This document shows, in pieces, positions 60,727 to 64,000 of a stretch of 64,000 nt of DNA. This DNA is from Salticus scenicus. Taxonomy: Eukaryota; Arthropoda; Arachnida; Araneae; Salticidae. The notes beneath the pieces are model-generated. The model had not been told where the DNA came from. It searched no databases and was given only the letters and a program-made list of their open reading frames with translations. Within the stretch, counting starts at the first letter, position 1; the number at the start of each line of letters is the position of its first letter. The position numbers and the translations under genes are program-made. The stretch spans positions 99,990,436 to 100,054,435 of the forward strand of contig OZ005662.1 of the NCBI GenBank assembly GCA_963930645.1, read 5' to 3'.

Positions 60727-63492
60727 ATGGATCTGCTTCATTTCTTTCTTACAAAACCAACTTTCAGCAAATATCTTCTAAAATGTGTATTCCAGCATTT
60801 TGGTGCTTGTTTTAAACCGTAAAGTCTTTTCTTTAGCTGGCATACTTTGTCAGTTCTATCTTTACAGGCTTCCGGTATTAGACACATGAAAATACCTTCC
60901 ACTAATCTGCTATATAAAAATGCTGTTGAATTATCAAATATGCTATCGAAGTGACGACATCAGTGGCCTCAAATTTCGTCTGCTCGATGCAAGCGGAGTT
61001 ATTTTCTACGGGAATTTATCATTAGCCTTACGCCCCTATTACACACACGAGTTTACGCACAACTTTTGAGTCAATTGTTAATTTGAGCCAATTTTGTTGG
61101 CTCAAAACACCTTAAAGCCCAGTGTAATAGGAATTGGAAATACGAACATTTTTTTTTTCTGGCTAGTCAGAAAAAATTGTTCAGATGAGCAACTCCTTTT
61201 ACTGCGATAAGCCAATGAGAAGAAAGCTCCTTACGCTTCGAAAAAAGACAGCGCCGGGGAGAAATTCATTCACCGTTGTTCTCTTCACTCTCCCCCCCCC
61301 CTTCCCCCGTCGTCCCCGTTAAAACAGCGATAAGTAGCTTCGCTTGTCATGTATACTGTGTACCGTGCAAACCAGTTTCTCGAACAATTTTTGACTCAAC
61401 TATTGTAACCCTCTTTCGGATTTTGGCTTTCAAAAATTGAAGTAAAAATTGGCTCAAATGAGAGTTGTTTGAAAGATCGTTGTGTGTAATAAAAGCATTT
61501 AGACCTCGCTTGTACCAAACAGACGAGATATCAAGCCAGTGACGTCATATTTGGATAGCATATTGCATTAGAGTCATATTTTTACGTGTTGTTATACTAA
61601 TCTAAATTCTTATAGTGCTTGTTCTTGCAATAGGGCTGAAGTTTTCATCGTAGTTGATTCCATTTCATTGACCAAAACCTTTTACAGCAAGTCTTGCTTT
61701 GTATTCCTCGATACTGCCGTCTGGATTTCTCTTGATTCTGTAAATCTACTTACGTTATATGGTCTTCAGTCAGCTCCCATCCCATGTCTGGTTTTCCTTT
61801 AATGAATTCGTTTTATTTATCGTGACTTTTCACTATTATCTTCTTTGCAGATGAATGACTCTATTTATATGATGTACACTGGTCAAAAAAATTTAAGGAA
61901 CGACCTGTTTTCCTTTTCTCTTCTTTTGCACATAATTTTTAAACAAATAAACATGTGAACATAACATTTGGAAGGCCTGTTCGTTATCATATTATTAACT
62001 GAATTTCGTGTAACTTTAGCATTAGAATAATTTTTAAGCTAATAAATATTCAGTTTTCTCTCAAAAGTAAGCTTTGAAAAAAATGAAAAATTTCAATAAT
62101 TTTAGGAAAGAAGACTTAATGAAAAATGGTCATAAGGATGCCTTACAGATAGGTAAAGACGCACACGCGTTCCTATGTTAGATTACAACCGAATTTTTCT
62201 ACCTGCATTCATTTTCTGTTTCTTATTTTTTCTTCTTCTTTTCGCATGTGAATAACTTTTTTAAAAATATGCATACAGACATGAAAATTGGATAAGATGT
62301 TCATTATACAATTATTTTTCGACATCATTATTATTCTAGTGCTGAGTATAGTTTACAAATTAGTAATTGTATATTTTTAAAAAGTTCGTTATAAAAGTAA
62401 AAGAAAAGTTAATACAAAAAGAAAAATCGAGATTTAGTTTAACATTTCAAGGCATGAGCGTCTTTACCTATCTCTAATGCATCCTTAACACCACTTTTCA
62501 TTACGTGTTCTTTCCTAAATTTGTTGAAATTTTTCATTTTTTCCAAAGCTTACTTTTGCGAGAAAAATGAATATTTATTAGCTTAAAAATTATTCTTATG
62601 CTAAAATTACATAAGATTCTGTTAATAATATGATAATAAAAGGGCCATCCAAATTTTATGTTCATATGTTTATTTGTTTAAAAATTATGTGCAAAAGAAG
62701 AGAAAGAGAATACGGGCTGTTCCTTAATTTTTTTGACCAGTGTATTTATCAAGTTATGTAGGTTTCTTTATCTAAGATCGATCATTTAAATTAATAATGT
62801 GAGAAGACTTTGGTTCATCCTCTTCATCTTCACTCTAAATTTCAGTGTTAGTTGAAGTAACACTCTTCTCTTCCGATTTTTCTTTTTTCTCTTTATTCTT
62901 TTTCTAATCAGAGATTTATTAATTATGTTGCCTGAATTGCGCAACAACAACGTATTGTATTTTTCATCATTATGGATTTTTTGAATAGAAAGGTTATCCG
63001 GCTGGGAAGCCACTGGATTATTTGAAGTTCACGTCAGCTAAGGAAAGGAGTGAATCCGTCGCTAACCTTCTAGTGTCTCCTGTGGTGAGATGTTTAAAAC
63101 TATCTAAATTATTTCTTATATATATTTGTTAAAGTATTTAATCCAATTTGATTGAGTTACATCGTTCCAGGCAACCCTCCCTTTATTCTAGTCGAATAAA
63201 CTCTTATTTTCATTTTTATTTGAGTCTCGTACTATTTCTAGACACTTAAGTTAATTAAGTTAAGATGGGGTCTGCGGCAACGCAAACCTCACAATTTCTA
63301 TAAACTGTATTTAGCCATAATAAATAAATGAATGTAATAAATGCTTTGCTTTGCATTTACTATGCAAATGGTTACTTACCTGGAGAAATAAAAAATGTCC
63401 TTATAAGGTCGTCTTCAGCAACTGCATATATTTCAGAAGTTATGTTGAGTTTTCTACCGACCACTGGCGGACACCGACGAAAACCCAGGATC
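46801..63492 (-). CDS. FAM20C: FAM20C-type extracellular/Golgi Ser/Thr kinase, C-terminal exons
   Basis: Spliced minus-strand CDS: 63492-63380, 59726-59436, 50672-50591, 47098-46801; phases 1, 1 and 2 join without gaps. Landmarks: ILGFRRCPPVVGR and FFISP (exon 1); NICFHGTCSYYC, GRPDTIEGSLAAFLP and NPWRRSYHKRRKA (exon 2); NMDRHHYETF with the catalytic Asp and LDHGRG with the metal-binding Asp (exon 3); FGRPSHDEVSILAPLYQCC and LEKHLKALDRRLE (last exon). FAM20C phosphorylates secreted proteins at S-x-E sites in the Golgi lumen. Cysteines expected in disulfides (NPKYC, QCC, KDC) are kept. FAM20A/FAM20C cannot be told apart strictly, but the active-site residues argue for a working kinase. The N-terminal exons lie beyond 64000. 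Introns of 3.5, 8.8 and 3.7 kb are filled with transposons. Confidence 0.93.
47160..47520 (+). repeat. dispersed repeat split by a hAT MITE
   Basis: 47170-47217 plus 47450-47500 match 12257-12350 (GATTTCTTTAGAAATCGGCC, GTTTATCTATACAT, AATTTGTCATCA). The hAT MITE sits at the TATACAT. Confidence 0.6.
47218..47449. mobile_element. hAT MITE, 232 bp, in FAM20C intron
   Basis: Exact 8 bp duplication CTATACAT (47210-47217, 47450-47457). Ends CAGTGGCGTATCGTGAATGA and its complement are almost perfect over more than 35 bp. Confidence 0.9.
47521..47734 (-). mobile_element. tRNA-headed SINE, copy 1
   Basis: On the minus strand: box-A-like GGCCGAGCGGTTCTGCGCTC (serine/leucine tRNA type) near 47730, decayed box B near 47690, then a conserved body TTCCGTGGTTTTCTCCGAAA, a GGGCTAGGACCC-like segment, CCTCCACGGAGGGCAT and CAGTCAATCGGCCTT. 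The same body occurs in copies 2-4. Confidence 0.65.
47935..48962. repeat. two diverged direct units of about 450 bp
   Basis: 47985-48450 and 48530-48962 share the order: CATTTTAAAATTCAAAACCG, a GAAGCTATAAAAG-like segment, GATTGCAAAT-TCCTGGATGTGA, TTAGGTAATTCG, and AAACTATTTATAAACTGATT then TGC. The left edge is a C tract with CA/CT microsatellites (47911-47975). Confidence 0.55.
48968..49196 (-). mobile_element. tRNA-headed SINE, copy 2
   Basis: Decayed copy: CTACGAGCGCGACCTGGGAT (box B side), GTTTTGCAGAAAAACACCG, and TCATAAGACTGGGTGGAGTG. Head end at about 49196, where the inverted copy 3 begins. Confidence 0.55.
49197..49375 (+). mobile_element. tRNA-headed SINE, copy 3, inverted next to copy 2
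   Basis: Good box B GGTTCGATCCCAGGT (49204), then TAGCGCTCATCGACCTAGCC, ATGGTTTTCTCCGAAACTTC, CGGGCTAGGACCCC, and TAGCGTAGTCAGTCAGCTTT. Box A is missing because the copy begins inside the head. Confidence 0.6.
49376..50590. other. FAM20C intron filler
   Basis: AT-rich with TTTA, TA, T and AAT microsatellites (49463-49500, 49672-49685, 50245-50270, 50308-50323). Nothing else recognised. Confidence 0.4.
50591..50672 (-). CDS. FAM20C: FAM20C exon with catalytic motif
   Basis: 82 nt; acceptor CATTCCAG, donor GTAATG. Encodes (G)NMDRHHYETFKIFGNDSF then IIHLDHGRG. Contains the catalytic Asp (MDRH) and metal Asp (LDHG). Confidence 0.93.
50879..51478 (-). mobile_element. Helentron-like family B element, minus strand
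   Basis: Left: 3' hairpin ACTTTCTTCTACATTCAATA followed by GAAGAAAGT. Right: ATAGAAGAAAGTCATGTGGT, then GGCCACAACATACTAGTTTT, the 5' end. 600 bp, in FAM20C intron. Confidence 0.75.
51639..52000 (-). mobile_element. Helentron-like family C, 3' fragment
   Basis: Begins ACTTTCTCTTACC; matches the inverse of 56877-57238 (for example GTCTATAGACTGCACTAAAC near 51972). The 5' half is missing. Confidence 0.65.
52001..53890. other. FAM20C intron, no recognised gene
   Basis: Contains a C tract (52507-52520), A/AAAG microsatellites (52782-52822), and a 63-codon frame (53159-53350) with a Lys-rich segment MESEKSSLSPVKKRIKKK that I do not recognise. TGCTGCCATCT occurs twice (53535, 53610), as it does near 18666 and 18719. 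Confidence 0.35.
53890..56215 (-). pseudogene. jockey-type non-LTR reverse transcriptase, broken
   Basis: Minus strand. The RT N-terminal part at 56202-55870 includes LKNKKSPGISAITNEALKNL, with one in-frame TAA just before it. It is then interrupted by a separate repeat (about 54545-55870) and continues at 54530-53904 with KTAIIAPILKQ, ASSYRPICLLNS, FLDIEKAFDEVW (motif A) and FADDTCI (motif C, near 54000). At least three frame breaks. Order and motifs match the jockey clade; endonuclease and ORF1 are not seen. Inactive. Confidence 0.85.
54545..55870 (+). mobile_element. repeat inserted into the jockey relic
   Basis: Starts CTAGCAGGCTTTGCCCGCTT and ends near CGCATTTATAATATTAGTAT followed by the doubled AGTATAGATGAGGTAG. 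GATCCGTTTAGCCGTTGTGG near the end is typical of the 3' tail of RTE-like or related LINEs (inference). No ORF. Contains TTTA and TA microsatellites (55003-55035, 55430-55460). Confidence 0.5.
56265..57238 (+). mobile_element. Helentron-like family C element, full length
   Basis: 5' end CTGGTGTGTCACTCACAC (GTGTG/CACAC mini-hairpin), block GACTTTCTCTTACC. 3' hairpin TTTCTCTACC-TTAT-GGGTAAGAGAAA (57211-57236). Interior includes GAGGGGGGCTACCGCCCCCC and an A tract. 974 bp. Confidence 0.7.
57239..58389. other. AT-rich intron DNA with TA microsatellite
   Basis: A36 tract at 57301-57335; a stretch with repeated GTGTAATGTTACAC-type palindromes (57390-57600) that may be a MITE; (TA)n of about 60 bp at 57676-57736 bordered on both sides by AAGAAGTATATATA and AAAGATG. 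No gene. Confidence 0.5.
58390..58562 (-). mobile_element. tRNA-headed SINE, copy 4 (head truncated)
   Basis: Body matches copy 1: AAGGCCGATTGACTGCTGTA, CTGAGGGGGGAGTGCCCTCC, TTTCGGAGAAAACCACGGAA, ending at box B remnant CACAACCTGGGA. Box A side absent. Confidence 0.65.
58925..59190. repeat. two diverged direct units, about 165 bp offset
   Basis: ATTNTATTATCATCGACTATGG followed by ACTC, then GAAGCAAAATCAGTTC and AGAAGTG, occur near 58937-59003 and 59099-59162. Confidence 0.6.
59436..59726 (-). CDS. FAM20C: FAM20C exon with disulfide and loop region
   Basis: 291 nt; acceptor TTGTAG, donor GTAAGT-like (GTAAGTAAATA). Encodes (A)QNICFHGTCSYYC, GRPDTIEGSLAAFLPPDS, WKNPWRRSYHKRRKADFEKN, then SKRLADLVDTSILDFLI(G). 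Confidence 0.93.
59740..60149. other. AT-rich intron DNA
   Basis: AAAT microsatellite (59731-59800), otherwise nothing recognised. Confidence 0.4.
60150..60205 (-). ncRNA. candidate hammerhead ribozyme, third PLE-type end
   Basis: Minus strand CTGACGA (60098 offset 100: 60198-60192), stem GGTCG/CGACC, GAAA (60168-60165), followed by the palindrome AACAATTGTT (60166-60157). Same layout as the two PLE families at 6-10 and 13-14 kb, but no PLE coding sequence remains beside it. Confidence 0.5.
60939..61562. mobile_element. inverted-end MITE in the copia relic
   Basis: Ends TATGCTATCGAAGTGACG and, inverted, TATGCTATCCAAATATGACG, followed by CACTGGC on both sides. Interior holds CTATTACACACACGAG and a TTGTGTGTAATAAAAG counterpart. 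No ORF. Splits the RT. Confidence 0.7.
61877..62742. mobile_element. palindromic Tc1/mariner-type MITE in the copia relic
   Basis: TA at 61875-61876 and 62743-62744. Ends CACTGGTCAAAAAAATTTAA and TTAATTTTTTTGACCAGTG. Internal parts also pair (GGAAAGAAGACTTAATGA against the inverse near 62500-62520; CTTACAGATAGGTAAAGAC against the inverse near 62460-62490), so most of the 866 bp can fold back. Confidence 0.8.
63014..63379. other. FAM20C intron, possible LTR-like tail
   Basis: ATTCTAGTCGAATAAACTCT followed by TATTTGAGTCTCGTACT resembles an LTR poly(A)-signal region, but no paired copy is seen. Otherwise featureless. Confidence 0.25.
63380..63492 (-). CDS. FAM20C: FAM20C upstream exon
   Basis: 113 nt; acceptor TTATGCAG, donor GTAAGT. 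Encodes ILGFRRCPPVVGRKLNITSE, then IYAVAEDDLIRTFFISP. Preceding exons are not in the window. Confidence 0.92.
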
Positions 63493-64000
63493 CTGCATAA
63501 ATGTTTTAGAGGATAATGTTAGTAAAATTTGCTATAAGGATAAATATTCTAACAGCGCTTAAAACAGATTAAAAATAATAATTTTCAACTACATTACTCA
63601 CTATACAAGTAAAAGTTAGGAGTTCGAAGAGTATTAACTTTGGTTTTAACTCTATAAGTTGTGATCTTTCACATGCATAACAAAATATATAGATGGGTAA
63701 AACAAGGTACAAATAGAACCGATTAAAAAAGTTTGGGGATTAAATATCAAGAATTTCAAAATTATTATCTTTATGCTTTATAAAAAGTGGTGAAATTTTG
63801 AAGCAAGTCCTCGTTCAACAGAAAAAAAAAAAATCTGAAACATTCCTTCTAATATTTATAAAAAATAAATTAAAATTTCAAACTTATTATCAATATAAAT
63901 AAAGCAAAGAGTTTGACGGCGGGACACATCCGGGCGAACCACTCCTATTTTTGATTGGTCTAGATTTAACTATTTTGGTGATGAAAATCGGCCATTTTTT
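63493..64000. other. FAM20C intron upstream of the first visible exon
   Basis: AT-rich; no further FAM20C exon recognised before the window edge. Confidence 0.5.

Larger units (their letters stand above)
60270..63013 (-). pseudogene. Ty1/copia-type polyprotein relic, split by two MITEs
   Basis: Minus strand, in order from the right: a basic linker frame (63013-62786); RT start RIKRNPDGSIEEYKARLAVK and SPIARTST (about 61740-61620); CQLKKRLYGLKQAPKCWN (about 60840-60780); a degraded Tyr-Val-Asp-Asp-like site LYVVNG (near 60665); DLKK, YYLGFQIHRPEDSFIKLC; and an RNase H approach region PFTQAVGALIY (near 60395). Many stops. Interrupted by inverted-end elements at 60939-61562 and 61877-62742. LTRs not identified. 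Confidence 0.8.

Overview
This 64 kb window is AT-rich, intron-bearing animal DNA that is mostly transposable elements. Host content is spliced and arthropod-like, and the repeat mix (Penelope-like, Tc1/mariner, piggyBac-like, hAT, Helentron-like short elements, tRNA-headed SINEs) suggests an arthropod, perhaps an arachnid. The arachnid guess is weak because no species marker is visible.

Host genes: (1) two nuclear tRNA genes on the + strand, tRNA-Gly(GCC) at 31295-31365 and tRNA-Ile(AAU) at 31875-31948. (2) The last four coding exons of an axonemal dynein heavy chain on the + strand (32465-32553, 32643-32764, 34574-34663, 37477-37683), with stop codon and poly(A) signal. (3) Four 3' coding exons of a FAM20C-type secretory-pathway kinase on the - strand (63492-63380, 59726-59436, 50672-50591, 47098-46801); its N-terminal exons lie beyond the right edge. 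The two protein genes converge tail to tail. Between them lie two broken, tandem C2H2 zinc-finger units (39.9-41.1 kb and 42.2-45.5 kb). Each ends in a domain I associate with arthropod proteins that carry a protein-primed type B DNA polymerase; no polymerase is present here.

Mobile DNA from left to right: a mariner relic holding a ~180 bp tandem array (1-3.3 kb); a Helentron-like short element with six 147 bp repeats (4.1-5.5 kb); a 4.1 kb Penelope-like (PLE) palindrome of two head-to-head RT + GIY-YIG ORFs with a target duplication (6.25-10.38 kb); a Tc1-like element (12.7-16.4 kb) split by a second, smaller PLE palindrome; an unclassified transposon with arrays of an 18 bp motif at both ends (19.17-21.66 kb); TTAA-flanked MITEs; a 4.57 kb hAT-type element without transposase (25.16-29.73 kb); a second Tc1-like element and a mariner relic inside dynein introns; SINEs, jockey-like LINE and Ty1/copia relics, and more MITEs inside FAM20C introns.

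Two themes stand out. Both PLE insertions are near-perfect inverted repeats with a small loop, 13-14 bp target duplications and a 38-40 nt unmatched extension on one side, and three PLE ends carry hammerhead-ribozyme-like cores followed by a self-complementary helix III. Also, at least ten short elements of four families share one design: a 5' mini-hairpin, then an offset inverted-repeat block starting ACTT, ~145 bp central repeats in the longer copies, and a 3' hairpin built from the same block. This matches the described layout of Helentron-associated (DINE-1/HINE) elements.
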